From: Corallococcus silvisoli
GTDB lineage: Bacteria; Myxococcota; Myxococcia; Myxococcales; Myxococcaceae
NCBI RefSeq assembly: GCF_009909145.1
Contig: NZ_JAAAPJ010000006.1
Span: forward strand, 310,001 to 374,000
Direction of reading: 5' to 3'
DNA length: 64,000 nt
Shown here: in pieces, positions 25,760 through 36,000 of the stretch
Numbering within the stretch: position 1 is the first letter of the stretch
Layout: every line of letters starts with the position of its first letter
Notes under the pieces: generated by a model
Database searches by the model: none
What the model saw: only the letters and a program-made list of their open reading frames with translations
What the model was told of the DNA's origin: nothing
Made by a program: the position numbers and the translations under genes

Positions 25760-28114
25760 ATGCGGATCCCCCTGGCCCTCATCGTTGGATTGCTCCTGGC
25801 GCAGGTCGCTCGCGCGGAGCCGGACTCCTTTGGACTGGGCACGGGACGCGATGGCGTGCTGGCCCTCACCCCCGGCCAGGGCGTCACCCTGGGGGAGTCC
25901 GCGCCCCTGGGCAAGTCCGTCGACGAGGGCGCGAAGGAGCTGTCGGCGTCTGGCCTCAAGATCTCCGCGGGTGACCTGCTGATGATCCACCAGAGCACGG
26001 GCCTGCCGACCGTGCCGGACGTGGGGAGCACCACGGCCTTGTTGCTCGCGACCCGGTCGGACCCGAGCCACTGGGAGCTGGCGCGGGTGGCGGGGGTGAG
26101 CGCGGGGCTCATCACGCTGACCGCGCCCCTGCGCCACTCCTACATCACGGGCCGTGCCCAGGTGCTGCGCGTGCCCGAGTACTCCGACGTCGTCGTCCCG
26201 GAGGGGGCCCGGCTCACGGCGTCGCCGTGGACCGGCAAGTCCGGCGGCATCCTCGCGATGCTGGTGTCCGGCAAGGTCGTCAACAATGGCTCCATCGACG
26301 CGGACGGCGCGGGCTTTCCAGGCGGCGGCTTCGCGGTGGGCACCGTCGGCCAGAAGGCCTGCACCGGGCTGGAGCTGACGAAGAGCGCGGGCGGCTCCAT
26401 GCGCGGGGAGGGCGTGGCGGGCGTCGCGTCGCAGAAGGGCCTCATCACCGGGCGCGGCAACCTCGCCAACGGCGGGGGCGGAGGCAACTGCGACGCCGCG
26501 GGAGGTGGCGGGGGCGGGCACGGGGGCGTGGGCGGCAATGGGGGCGACACGTCGGCCGGGGACGGGCCGCGCGTGGAGGGAGGGCAGGGCGGGACGGCGC
26601 TGAACTACCTCATCTTCGACCGGTTCATGTTCGGCGGTGGCGGTGGCTCGGGCCAGGGCGCCGAGTCCACCGGCTCCAGTGGTGGCGCCGGCGGCGGCGT
26701 GGTGTTCATCCGGGCCACCGCGTTCGAGGGCAAGGGCCTCTTCAGCGCCTCTGGCGCGGCGGCGGCGGCCTCGCTCGGCTACGCGGGGGCGGGGGGCGGC
26801 GGCGGGGGCGGGGTGGTGACGCTGCGCGCGGTGGAGTCCGTGTCCTGCGGCGCGTTGGTGGCGGCGGGCGGCGCGGGCGGTGACGCGAAGCTGGACAAGG
26901 TGCCCCAGGGGCCGGGCGGCGGTGGCGCGGGTGGCCGCGTGCTGGTCCAGGGCAAGCAGCTCGACTGCGCGCCGTCCGTGAACGCGGGGAGCCCGGGCAC
27001 GTCCAGCTACCCGGGCGCGGGTTCGCACGGCGCGGGGCCGGTCTCCACGGGCGAGGGCCCTTCGGCGGGGACGGTGCAGGTGCTGGACTACGCCTTCCAG
27101 CTGCCGTCCACGCCCACCATCACCGCGCCCGTGTCGGGCACGGCGTCCACCACCACGCGCCCCCGCTTCGAGGGGATCGCGGGAACGAACGGGCCCGTCG
27201 TGCACATCGTCGTGGATGGACGGGAGATCGGCGCGTCGGTGCCGGGGACGGACGGCCGCTTCGTGCTGAACACCCCCTCGCCGCTGGCGGCAGGCGAGCA
27301 CGTCGCGGTCGCCTGGGCGGAGGGCTTCGGCGTGGCCAGCCCGGGGTCTGATCCGGTGCGCTTCAGCTCATCCCCGGTGGTGCTGGCGGACGGCGGCGTC
27401 GTGCAGATGGCCGTGCTGGTGGTGCCCTCGAATGGGGACACCGTGAGCCCCACCCCGCTGTTCGCCGGGACGACGTCCAACGGCGTCACCGTGGGGGTCG
27501 TCATCGACGATGGGCCGGATCGCGTCGTGCCGGTGGACCTGCTGGGACGCTTCCGCTACCAGGTGCCGGCGTCGGCGCCGCTGGCGGTGGGCGTGCACAA
27601 GGTCACCGTGCACGCGCACAACGAGAAGGGTGAGGACGGGCTGTACTCCGACGCCGTGGGCTTCGAGGTGGTGGTGCCCGGCGCGGACGGTGGGACGGAG
27701 GGCGGCAGCGACGCGGGCTCGGTGGATCCCGCGGTGCCCCTGATGGTGGTGCCCGCGCAGGACGCGAGCGTGGATCCGACGTTCACGTTCGTGGGCGTGG
27801 CGCTGCCCGGCACGTCCGTCCGGGTGGTGCTGGATGGCACCGCGCTGGCCACCGTCACCGCGGACGACGAGGGCGTCTTCCGCCACGAGGTGGGCGCGGA
27901 CAAGGCGCTCGCGTCCGGCGCGCACCAGGTCGTCGCGCAGGTCGTGACGGCCGAGGGCGAGGCGGGCCTGCGCTCACCGGAGGTGGGCTTCCAGGTGCGC
28001 GGTCCCACCAACCTGGACGTGGGGTGCGGCTGTGGCACGGCGCCCGCGGGGATGCTGGCCCTGTGGGCCCTGGTGGGACTCGCGGTCCTGACGCGCCGCC
28101 GCGCCCGGGGCTGA
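25760..28114 (+). CDS. Secreted Gly-rich surface protein with MYXO-CTERM sorting tail (AgmC-like)
   Basis: 784 aa. The signal peptide covers residues 1-20 (LALIVGLLLAQVARA). A Gly-rich middle (about 150-430, runs like [15 protein letters not shown]) is followed by three Ig-like repeats (about 450-745; TPTITAPVSGTAS, PSNGDTVSPTPLFAGT, PAQDASVDPTFTFVG). The tail is a MYXO-CTERM element: VGCGCG, a transmembrane helix, then RRRARG. Such tails are processed and lipidated for surface display in myxobacteria. The architecture recalls proteins annotated AgmC (adventurous gliding). The ATG at 25760 gives the signal peptide; GTG 25742 is less likely. Confidence 0.85.
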   Translation: MRIPLALIVGLLLAQVARAEPDSFGLGTGRDGVLALTPGQGVTLGESAPLGKSVDEGAKELSASGLKISAGDLLMIHQSTGLPTVPDVGSTTALLLATRSDPSHWELARVAGVSAGLITLTAPLRHSYITGRAQVLRVPEYSDVVVPEGARLTASPWTGKSGGILAMLVSGKVVNNGSIDADGAGFPGGGFAVGTVGQKACTGLELTKSAGGSMRGEGVAGVASQKGLITGRGNLANGGGGGNCDAAGGGGGGHGGVGGNGGDTSAGDGPRVEGGQGGTALNYLIFDRFMFGGGGGSGQGAESTGSSGGAGGGVVFIRATAFEGKGLFSASGAAAAASLGYAGAGGGGGGGVVTLRAVESVSCGALVAAGGAGGDAKLDKVPQGPGGGGAGGRVLVQGKQLDCAPSVNAGSPGTSSYPGAGSHGAGPVSTGEGPSAGTVQVLDYAFQLPSTPTITAPVSGTASTTTRPRFEGIAGTNGPVVHIVVDGREIGASVPGTDGRFVLNTPSPLAAGEHVAVAWAEGFGVASPGSDPVRFSSSPVVLADGGVVQMAVLVVPSNGDTVSPTPLFAGTTSNGVTVGVVIDDGPDRVVPVDLLGRFRYQVPASAPLAVGVHKVTVHAHNEKGEDGLYSDAVGFEVVVPGADGGTEGGSDAGSVDPAVPLMVVPAQDASVDPTFTFVGVALPGTSVRVVLDGTALATVTADDEGVFRHEVGADKALASGAHQVVAQVVTAEGEAGLRSPEVGFQVRGPTNLDVGCGCGTAPAGMLALWALVGLAVLTRRRARG

Positions 28115-28309
28115 TCCTCGGAAGGCCCGGCGCCCGGGCCGCTGCCCCCCAGGCCGCCCTGGCGCGTCCTCGGCCCGGGCCTGGGGGGCACGCCGTGGAG
28201 CCCGCGAGCCGCGGGGCCTCCGGAGGGGTTGCCGGGCGCGGCCCGAGGGGCCCCGTTATCTTCCCGCGCTCGAAGGCGTCCCGGTTCCCGGGGCGACAGG
28301 GTGGTGCGC

Positions 28310-29548
28310 GTGACGACGGATGTGTCCTCGGGTGAAGCCCCCTCGCGGCGGGCGCGGCGTTCCTCCGGTGCTCCACGCTCGCGGTGGGGGCTGGCCCTGC
28401 TCCTGGGGCTGGGCCTGCCCATGGCCCTGCACGTCTACATCGGCCTGCGCCTCTTCACCGCCCCGGCGTGGCCCGCCCCCTGGGCCGCCCTGGGGTGGGG
28501 ACTCCTGGGCGCCTGCTACCTCGTCCTGCTGGCCGGCTTTCGCGCCTCGCGCCGCGAGGCCACCGGCTTCACCCGCGTCATTCAGTGGGCCGCCTACCTC
28601 TGGCTGGGCACCTTCGGCATGCTCCTGACCGCCGTGCTGGCGTCGGACGTCGTGGGCGCGGTGCTGTCCGTCTCCGGCGCCGTCACCGACATGCACGCCC
28701 TGGCCCGCGGTCGCGCGGCGGCCGTGCTGGGCACCGTCGCGCCCGCGGTGGCCTTCGCCTTCGTCACCGCGCGCGGCAGGGCCCGCGTGGAGCGCACCAC
28801 CGTGCCCATCCGGGACCTGGGCCCGGGCCTGGAGGGCCTCCGCGTCGTGCAGCTGTCCGACGTCCACGTGGGCCCCACCCTGGACGGCGTCTGGCTGCGC
28901 CGCGTGGTGGAGCAGGTGAACGCGCTGAAGCCAGACGTCGTCGCCATCACCGGCGACCTGGTGGACGGCGCCGTGGAGCAGCTGCGCGACCAGATGACGC
29001 CGCTCTCGGAGCTCCGGGCCCCGCTGGGCGTCTACTACGTCACCGGAAACCACGAGTTCTATCACGGCGCCCGCGCCTGGATGGCGGAGGTCGCCCGGCT
29101 GGGCATCACCGTCCTCACCAACGAGCACCGCGTGGTGGAGCGCGGCGGCGCGCGGCTCGTCGTCGCGGGCGTCACCGACCACGACGCGGGCCACATCGAT
29201 CCTCCGCTGGAGAGCCGCCCCGACCTGGCGCTCGCCGGCGCCCCCGCGGACGTGCCCCGCCTGCTGCTGGCCCACCAGCCGCGCACCGCCCTGTCCCTGG
29301 AGGGCCTGCGCGTGGACCTCCAGCTGTCCGGCCACACCCACGGCGGGCAGATCTTCCCCTTCATGTTCTTCGTGAAGCTCCAGCAGCCCGTCGTGAAGGG
29401 CCTGGCCACCGTCGCGGGCACCCGGGTCTATACGCACCGGGGCACCGGCTACTGGGGCCCCCCGCTGCGCCTGGGGCCCGCCCCGGAGATCGCCGCCCTC
29501 ACCCTCGTGGCCGCTCCCCGGGCTGGCGGTGATTCAAGCCAAGATTGA
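28310..29548 (+). CDS. Membrane metallophosphoesterase (YkuE/YaeI-like)
   Basis: About 412 aa. Four N-terminal transmembrane helices (residues 25-165) are followed by a calcineurin-type phosphoesterase domain: QLSDVHVGP, ITGDLVDG, VTGNHEFYHG, LLLAHQP and SGHTHGGQIFP, the full set of metal and phosphate ligands. Related proteins act on UDP-diacylglucosamine or other phosphodiesters at the inner membrane; the substrate here is unknown. Start choice among GTG 28301, GTG 28310 and an upstream codon at 28229 is uncertain; AGGGTGG precedes 28310. Confidence 0.9.
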   Translation: MTTDVSSGEAPSRRARRSSGAPRSRWGLALLLGLGLPMALHVYIGLRLFTAPAWPAPWAALGWGLLGACYLVLLAGFRASRREATGFTRVIQWAAYLWLGTFGMLLTAVLASDVVGAVLSVSGAVTDMHALARGRAAAVLGTVAPAVAFAFVTARGRARVERTTVPIRDLGPGLEGLRVVQLSDVHVGPTLDGVWLRRVVEQVNALKPDVVAITGDLVDGAVEQLRDQMTPLSELRAPLGVYYVTGNHEFYHGARAWMAEVARLGITVLTNEHRVVERGGARLVVAGVTDHDAGHIDPPLESRPDLALAGAPADVPRLLLAHQPRTALSLEGLRVDLQLSGHTHGGQIFPFMFFVKLQQPVVKGLATVAGTRVYTHRGTGYWGPPLRLGPAPEIAALTLVAAPRAGGDSSQD

Positions 29549-29573
29549 TATTTCCGTTCTAGCTGCTTATTAT
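29545..29573 (+). promoter_or_regulatory. Near-consensus sigma-70 promoter
   Basis: TTGATA (29545-29550), exactly 17 bp, then TATTAT (29568-29573), in an unusually AT-rich stretch. The -35 overlaps the last codons of the phosphoesterase gene. The expected start site (near 29580) coincides with an in-frame GTG, suggesting a leaderless mRNA for the next gene. Confidence 0.7.
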
Positions 29574-29579
29574 GGGCAC

Positions 29580-30098
29580 GTGGCCATTGCACCGTCTTCC
29601 CTCCTAGTCCCGGAATTCGCCTTCAGCCGTCCCACGGCGCCCGCGGTGACGGGTGCGCGGCGCGGAGGGGTCACTCCGGTGGCGGCGGTCCGGACCCCCG
29701 CTTCGGCGCCGGCGCTGCTGGTGGTCTCCGAGTCGCCCGTGGTGCGGTTGGCGGTGGCTCGGGAGGTGGGGCTGAGGTGCCGGGTGGTGACGGCGCTGGG
29801 CGCGACGTCGGCGGACCGGCGGTTGGACCTGGGCGTGGCGGTGGACGGGCTGGTGCTGGACCTCGACGCGGATCGCCGCGTCGTGAGCGACTTCCTCTGC
29901 CGTCTGGTGGACCGGGGCTTCCACGGTCCGCGCATCCTCCTGTCCTCCGGTTTCCGTCCCGAAGCGAGCGCCACGTTCCGGACCGCGAGCCACACCCACT
30001 TCGCACTTGGCCGGCCCTGGCGCTCCGGTGAGTTGCGATCGCTCCTGGAGAGGGTCCTTGGGGTCTCCCACCTCGCTGAATCCGCAAGCCGTCCGTGA
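29580..30098 (+). CDS. Receiver-like domain protein (degenerate)
   Basis: About 172 aa. The region ALLVVSESPVVRLAVAREV, then DGLVLDLDADRRVVSDFLCR, then RILLSSGFRPEA and a Lys-less C-terminal helix resembles a CheY receiver fold, with an Asp at the end of strand 3 (LVLDLDAD) but without the usual acidic pair or conserved lysine. The frame is open back to GTG 29529, but the promoter at 29545-29573 argues for a start at 29580 or later. Function is unknown; possibly a phosphorylation-independent adaptor. Confidence 0.6.
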   Translation: MAIAPSSLLVPEFAFSRPTAPAVTGARRGGVTPVAAVRTPASAPALLVVSESPVVRLAVAREVGLRCRVVTALGATSADRRLDLGVAVDGLVLDLDADRRVVSDFLCRLVDRGFHGPRILLSSGFRPEASATFRTASHTHFALGRPWRSGELRSLLERVLGVSHLAESASRP

Positions 30099-30879
30099 CA
30101 CCCGCCGTGAGGGCCGGCTCGCGCCGCTGACCGAGCGGGTCGCGGACGCCGGCCACGGGCTGTTCACCGGCATCGCCGGGGCGTCCGCGGGCGCCGCGCG
30201 CGGTGCGTACCTGGCGCTGATGCTGCTGGCGGGCGGCATGGCCCGCTGCGCGAAGGGGCGTTCCCGCGAAGGGCTGCCGCAGCTCAAGCGCGGCCTGTTC
30301 CGCGTGGCGCAGGTGCCGGTGGACCTGGTGCTGATGTTGGGCGGGCGCGTGCTCAGCGCCGTGCAGGTGGTGGCCGGCCTGGAGCCGGTGGGCCGCGTGC
30401 TGACGGACGCGGAGGTGGCGCGGCTGCGCCCCATCTTCGGCGACAGCGTGGACTACGGCTGCGTGCGCGTGAAGGAGGGGGCGCTGGGCGTGCTGGGCCT
30501 GCCGGGCCGCGCGTTCGCCCACGGCGACATCCTCTACGTGCCCCCCGGCTACGGCGCGGTGGGCTTCCGGCTGCTGGTGCACGAGCTGACGCACGTGTGG
30601 CAGCACCAGCACGGCGGCACGGGCTACCTGAGCGGCGCGCTCGCGGCGCAGTACCTGGGCGACGGCTACGACTGGCGCAAGGCCGTGGGCCACCGGCGGT
30701 GGGCGGAGCTGAACCCGGAGCAGCAGGCGCAGTTCATCGAGGACGCCGCCGACGCGCAGCTCATCCCCCACGTGGGCCGCCCCACGCCCCAGCAGCGGCT
30801 GCGCGGCTGGAGCGACGCCGCCCTGTGCCTGCTGGACGAGGCGCTGGACAGCCTCTACGCCGGACGGGGCGCGCCGTGA
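30058..30879 (+). CDS. HExxH (DUF4157-like) putative metallopeptidase domain protein
   Basis: About 273 aa. The C-terminal half holds LLVHELTHVWQHQHGG with H175-E176-xx-H179, the zinc motif seen in DUF4157/eCIS-core-type proteins, after a segment FAHGDILYVPPGYGAVGF. A hydrophobic stretch at about residues 50-72 may be a membrane segment. TTG 30058 is preceded by GGAGAGGG; TTG 30007 is an alternative. It overlaps the receiver-like gene. Whether it is an active protease is unknown. Confidence 0.7.
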   Translation: MGSPTSLNPQAVRDTRREGRLAPLTERVADAGHGLFTGIAGASAGAARGAYLALMLLAGGMARCAKGRSREGLPQLKRGLFRVAQVPVDLVLMLGGRVLSAVQVVAGLEPVGRVLTDAEVARLRPIFGDSVDYGCVRVKEGALGVLGLPGRAFAHGDILYVPPGYGAVGFRLLVHELTHVWQHQHGGTGYLSGALAAQYLGDGYDWRKAVGHRRWAELNPEQQAQFIEDAADAQLIPHVGRPTPQQRLRGWSDAALCLLDEALDSLYAGRGAP

Positions 30880-30936
30880 GGGAGGCCGCGCGGTGACGGC
30901 GGGCCCCCGGAGGCCCCTCCCGCGGGGGTCCCCGCG

Positions 30937-31545
30937 ATGACGGCGCCCGCCTCCCGGTCCGGCGGCACGCCCGAGGGTCGCTGCGTCCAGGTCGTGACCT
31001 GGCGGCGCCTGGAGTCCCCCGGCACCGAGCACTGCGAGCTGTGGGAGTCCGCCGAAGGCCCGCTGCTCGCGGGCACGGTGGTGCTGGTGAGCGAGGGCCT
31101 GCCGCTGCTCGTGCGCTACACGGTGGCGTGCGACCCGGACTGGAACACGCGCGAGGCGCGCCTGTCCCTGCACCAGGGCGGCACGCGGCGCACGCTGGTG
31201 CTCCAGGTGGACGACCACCAGCGCTGGTGGCGCGACGGACGCGAGCTGCCCGAGCTGCGCGGCTGCGTGGACGTGGACCTGAGCGTCACGCCCGCCACCA
31301 ACACCCTGCCGGTGCGCCGGCTGGGGCTGGAGGTGGGGCAGGCCCGCGACGTGACGGCCGCGTGGGTGCGCCTGCCGGCCCTGTCCCTGGAGCGGCTGGA
31401 GCAGCGCTACACCCGGCTGTCCACCACCCGCTACCGCTACGAGAGCGCGGGCGGCGCCTTCGTCGCGGAGGTGGACACCGACGCCCTGGGGTTGGTCACG
31501 CACTACCCGGATGGCTGGGAGCGCGTCGCCGCCTCGGAGGGTTGA
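30937..31545 (+). CDS. Putative glycolipid-binding family protein
   Basis: 202 aa matching the putative glycolipid-binding family (PF06475-type) along its length: RRLESPGTEHCELWESAEGP, YTVACDPDWNTREARL, GCVDVDLSVTPATNTLPVRR, VRLPALSLERLEQRYTRL, YRYES and a C-terminal GLVTHYPDGWERV. There is no signal peptide. The ligand in this family is inferred from a structural similarity only. It lies 57 bp downstream of the HExxH gene. Confidence 0.85.
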   Translation: MTAPASRSGGTPEGRCVQVVTWRRLESPGTEHCELWESAEGPLLAGTVVLVSEGLPLLVRYTVACDPDWNTREARLSLHQGGTRRTLVLQVDDHQRWWRDGRELPELRGCVDVDLSVTPATNTLPVRRLGLEVGQARDVTAAWVRLPALSLERLEQRYTRLSTTRYRYESAGGAFVAEVDTDALGLVTHYPDGWERVAASEG

Positions 31546-31706
31546 GCCCGGCGCAACCCCAGGCCTCCGCGCGCGGACAATCCCTCACGGACCCCCGCGG
31601 CAATTCATGTCGTTTCATGTAGGACCCGGGGGCCTGGAGAGGAACCCTCCGGTGCCCGGGGCATCGCAAGACAACCTGTCATATAGGGATGGGCCCGAGT
31701 GACGTG

Positions 31707-31725
31707 GCGGGTTATAACGACCCGC
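31707..31725. promoter_or_regulatory. Inverted repeat around a TATAAC box upstream of the XRE regulator
   Basis: GCGGGT (31707-31712) and ACCCGC (31720-31725) flank a TATAAC (31713-31718) that could be the -10 box. A repressor dimer bound here would block the promoter, so autoregulation by the downstream gene is plausible. No good -35 box was found. Confidence 0.35.
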
Positions 31726-31790
31726 GAACCGTTCCGGCGGTGGAGGGGCCGTGGGCCACCCCACCGGACGTCACGTGCAAGGTTGATGTG

Positions 31791-32261
31791 GTGAAAACCC
31801 ACCCCCGAGGTCCTCTTGCTCCCGGCCGCGTCCGGAAGAAGCGCCGTGTGGCGCCCGCGTCGGCGGCCGCGCTGTCGCGGCGGCAGTTGGAGCGCAAGCT
31901 GGCGGTCAGCGTGGGCGCGGCGGCCCGGGCCGCGCGGCTGCGGGCCGGGTTGACGCAGGCGGACGTTGCGGACCGCGTCGGCATCGCGTCGGAGGTCTAC
32001 GGCCGGCTGGAGCGCGGCAAGATGATGCCCAGCGTCCCCACGCTGTTCCGGCTGTGCCTGGCGTTGCAGCTGTCCGCGGACGCGTCGCTGGGGCTGGCCG
32101 TGGCCGCTGCGGCGGGCGCGGGGCTGTGGGAGGAGGACTCCACGGACAAGGATGACCTGCCGGAGATGCGCCGCCTGCTGCGCGCCGTGCGCCGGCTGCC
32201 GCGCCCCCAGCTCAAGCTGATGAGCCTGGTGGCCAGCGCCATCCTGCCCACGCGCCGGTAG
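31791..32261 (+). CDS. XRE-family transcriptional regulator
   Basis: About 156 aa. A Cro/C1-type HTH lies at about residues 42-95: ARAARLRAGLTQADVADRVG, then IASEVYGRLERGKMMPSVPT. A basic N-terminus precedes it and an acidic helical tail follows. GTG 31791 with AAGG upstream is chosen; the frame is open to 31689 with no family support. It is preceded by a 245-bp promoter region and converges on the next gene with a 22-bp gap. Confidence 0.85.
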   Translation: MKTHPRGPLAPGRVRKKRRVAPASAAALSRRQLERKLAVSVGAAARAARLRAGLTQADVADRVGIASEVYGRLERGKMMPSVPTLFRLCLALQLSADASLGLAVAAAAGAGLWEEDSTDKDDLPEMRRLLRAVRRLPRPQLKLMSLVASAILPTRR

Positions 32262-32283
32262 GCCGCCCGGGCGCCCCGGCCTT

Positions 32284-32700
32284 TCAGGGGGGCGCGGAGG
32301 CGGGAGTCCGGGGCGTGTCCTGGCGGCGCTCCGTCACCCGCCACACCCAGCCGGAAGGGGTGGGGTCTCGGCGCGCGGTGTTCACGTCCACCGCGTACAC
32401 GTCCAAGGTGTGCTCGCCGGGGGACAGGTCCTTGAGGCGCCACGGGGACTCGCAGGGGATGAAGAGGCTGCTGTCCAGCGAGCACCAGAACACGGGCTTC
32501 AGCGTCGTGGCGGTGAAGACGAAGGTGGCCTCCCGCGACGGCGTGGCGCCCGGCGGCCCCTCGTCGATGAACGTGTCCGGCCCTTCGCTCCCCGCCCGCG
32601 CCAGCGAGGGCGGGAACAGCAGCGGCATCAACACCATGCCCAGCAGCAGGGACGCGAACAGGCCATGGGGAAGGTAGCGCAGGGACGGCGGGGGAATCAT
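32284..32700 (-). CDS. Secreted/membrane protein with Ig-like adhesin-type domain
   Basis: 138 aa. A signal peptide or anchor lies at residues 8-35 (LFASLLLGMVLMPLLFPPSL). One domain follows, matching the bacterial repeat with pattern D-T-x-I-x-x-G-P-x-x...F-x-C-S-L-D...PC-x-S-P...L-x-x-G-x-H-T-x-x-V-x-A-x-D (here DTFIDEGPPGATPSREATF, FWCSLDSSLFIPCESP, LSPGEHTLDVYAVD). The open frame continues upstream to 32976 but without family signs. Role unknown. Confidence 0.75.
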   Translation of the reverse strand: MIPPPSLRYLPHGLFASLLLGMVLMPLLFPPSLARAGSEGPDTFIDEGPPGATPSREATFVFTATTLKPVFWCSLDSSLFIPCESPWRLKDLSPGEHTLDVYAVDVNTARRDPTPSGWVWRVTERRQDTPRTPASAPP

Positions 32701-33055
32701 GAGCGGGCTCGCGGAGCATGGAGGAACCCCGCGCGCACCCGGTCCACGGTGCTGGCGCAGGGCAGCGGCGTGGAGTGGCAGGGGCGTTCCATGGCGTCCG
32801 GGAAATGGGAAAGGGCGACTTCCTGGAAGGTGGGGATGGATCTGAAATGGGGCGCCCTGTCCCGGGGACGGGGAGGGGCATCCACGGCCCGACGGCACCG
32901 GGGAGGGGAGTGTCCGGCAGCGGAAAAGGCGCGCGGTCCGGGTGGCGTGCGGGCGGCGGTGTCGCCACGACGCCACGGGGGGTGCTTGTCAGGGCGGACA
33001 TCCCCTGGCCTCATGGATGCTGGCTGGGACCCGCCTTGGACGAACGCCACCGCCC
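32701..33055. other. Divergent intergenic region
   Basis: 355 bp between the Ig-like protein and the TonB-dependent receptor. Open frames in it are Arg/Pro-rich extensions without bias. No promoter consensus, TonB-box or Fur-like palindrome was recognised. Confidence 0.5.
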
Positions 33056-36000
33056 ATGACCGTCGCGACGAGGAGCACGACCTGGCGCCGTGCCGCGCTG
33101 GCGGTGGGGTGGGGGCTGGGGGTCCTGCTGGGGCCTCCGCTCCCCGCGCGCGCGCAGGCGCCGGAGGCCCGCGCGGCGGCCCCTGTCGGCGAGCTGCCGG
33201 GCGACGCGGGCCTGCCCGTCACCCGGGAGGACGTCACTCCGGACTCCGCCCCCAGGGGGACGGACGCGCCGTGGACGCAGGGGGACCCCGCGTGGGACGG
33301 GGGCGTGGGCGGCACCGCCACCGAGGCGGACCTCCAGCGCACCGACGCGGGCTGGGCGGTGGAGGCCGGCGCATCCCCGGACGGCGGGCCCGCGACGGCC
33401 GCCTTCGCGCCGCCCGCGCTGGTGCGGGACTCGCCCGCGCCGTACCCGCCCCGGCTCGTGGGCGAGGGCGTGGCGGGCACGGTGAAGCTGGAGCTGCTGG
33501 TGGACGAGGCGGGCGAGGTGGACACCGCCACGCTGGTGGAGGGCGTGCACCCGCTGCTCGACGAGGCCGCGCTGCACGCGGCGCCCTCGCTGCGCTTCTC
33601 CCCGGCGCGGATGGAGGGCCGGCCCGTCGCGGTGCGCCTGTTCTTCGAGTACCGCTTCGAGGCGCCCGTCCCGGTGGCCACCGGCGCGGACGGGGGCACG
33701 CCCGCGCCCCAGGGGCCCATCACGCTCCAGGGGCTGGTGCGCGAGAAGGGCAACCGCAAGCCGCTCATCGGCGCCACGCTGGTGTCGGACGCGGCGCCGG
33801 ACTCGCCGGTGCAGACGGATGAGCAGGGCCGCTTCGTGGCGCGCTTCCCCACGGGCGGCCAGGCGGTGCGGGTGTTCGCCCAGGGCCACAAGCCCGGCCT
33901 GTTCCGCGAGGCCTTGAAGGGCACCGAGTCGCTGGAGGTCGTCTACGGCCTGGAGCCGCTCGTGGTGAACCCCTACGAGACGGTGGTGCGGGGCGACCGG
34001 GAGCGCACGGAGGTCAGCCGCATCACGCTGCATGACGCGGAGCTGCGGGAGGTGCCCGGCACCATGGGCGACCCCTTCCGCGTGGTGATGCTGCTGCCGG
34101 GCGTGGGCAGCATGCTGTCCGGCGTGGCCTACCCGGTGGTGCGCGGCAGCCAGCCCGCGTCCACGGGCTACTTCCTGGACGGCATCCGCATCCCCATCCT
34201 CTTCCACCTGTTCCTGGGGCCCGCGGTCATCCACCCGGACTTCCTGGACGCCATCGACTTCTATCCGGGCTCCCCGCCGCCGCAGTACGGCCGGCTGATG
34301 GGCGGCGCCATCGACGGGCGCCTCACCCGGCCGCGCGACGACCGCGTGCACGGCAGCGCGTACGCGGACTTCATCAACGCGGGCTTCTTCGTCGAAACGC
34401 CTTTCAAGTCCACCGGCACCAACGTCAGCCTCGCGGGCCGCTATTCCTATACACCGTGGCTCATCGCGCTGGCGGCCAACCAGCTCCAGGACCCGGCGCC
34501 GCCCGGGCGCACCAATCCAAAGGTGGTGCTCGACTTCTGGGATTACCAGGGCCGCGTGGAGCAGGACGTGGGCCAGGGCAAGCTGCGGTTGTTTGCCTTT
34601 GGCTCGTCGGACACCTTCGGCTCCCAGGCGCAGGACGCGCTGGGGGACACCGCGCTCCAGTCCATCCTCTTCCACCGCGTGGACCTGCGCGGCCGGCATC
34701 CGCTGGGGAAGGGTGAAGTCGAGGTCGGCGGCACGTGGGGCCTGGACCGCTTCTCCGTGGTGTCGCGCGGGCCGGACAGCGGGAACGAGATCCACATCGA
34801 CCAGGGCACCTTCTCCGGGCGCGTGGGCTACAGCGTGCCATTGGATGCGCGGCTGCTCCTGCGCGCGGGCGCGGACGTGGACCACAAGCGCGCCATCGTG
34901 GACGTGCTCCGGGTGGAGAACGGCCAGGAGGTGCCGGAGGACTCCGTCCGCGTGCCGGTGGCGCTGGCCACCTTCGCCGGCGTGTACGCGGAGGGTGTGT
35001 GGACGCCCGATGACCGGTGGACGGTGGTGCCCGGGCTGCGCCTGGACAGCTACCACCTGTCCGGCGGGTTCGACCACAAGGTCATCGAGCCGCGCCTCAC
35101 CGTGCGCCGCAGGCTCACCGACACCGTGACGCTCAAGGGCGGCGCCGGCATCTTCCACCAGCCACCCACCACCCTCATCAGCCTGCCGGTGGTGGACGTG
35201 GGCAGTCTGATGTTGGGCCTCCAGGAGGGCGTGCAGCTGTCCACGGGCGTGGAGTGGAAGGCCTTCGACAAGTGGGAGGTGGGGCTGGATGTCTATGTGA
35301 ACCCCATGCTGCGCACCATCGAGCTCACGCCCTTCTCCGACGAGGGCCTGGGCGACGACCTGGGCACCGGCGGCGGCCCGGACACGCCGCCGACCCAACC
35401 TGGAGAAGCCCCCACCGGCAGCGGCTTCCGCCGGGTGGGCGCGCGGCGGATCAGCGTGGACACCCCGTCCGGCAACCGCGACGGCTGGGACCTGCCGGAC
35501 TTCCAGAGCCATGGGCTGGCGTATGGGTTGGAATTGCTCATCCGCTACCCGCTGGGGAACAACTGGTTCGGCTGGCTCTCCTACAGCCTCCAGCGCAGCA
35601 CCCGGCGCACCACCTTCTACCGCCATGACTCCTTGGGGCGGGTCTCCTCCGAGGCCCAGGCCGACCTGCCCTTCGCCTTCGACCAGACACACATCCTGAA
35701 CCTGGTGGTCAGCCACAAGTTCTCCAACAACGTCACCCTGGGGGGCGTGCTCCACTTCAACACCGGACGCCCCGAATACGGCAGCCTGGGAAGCCAGACG
35801 CACCGCGAGGGCACCGACACCGACGGCCGCCCCACCTGGGTGCAGGTGGACAGGGATCGCGTGGACCGCCTGCCCCCCTTCTTCCGCTTCGACGTGCGCG
35901 TGTCCAAGGCCTGGGCCTACGAGACCTTCAGCCTGGAGGCGTACCTGGACATGCTCAACGTCACCCTCAACACGGAGACCCTGGGCTTCGAATACCAGGG

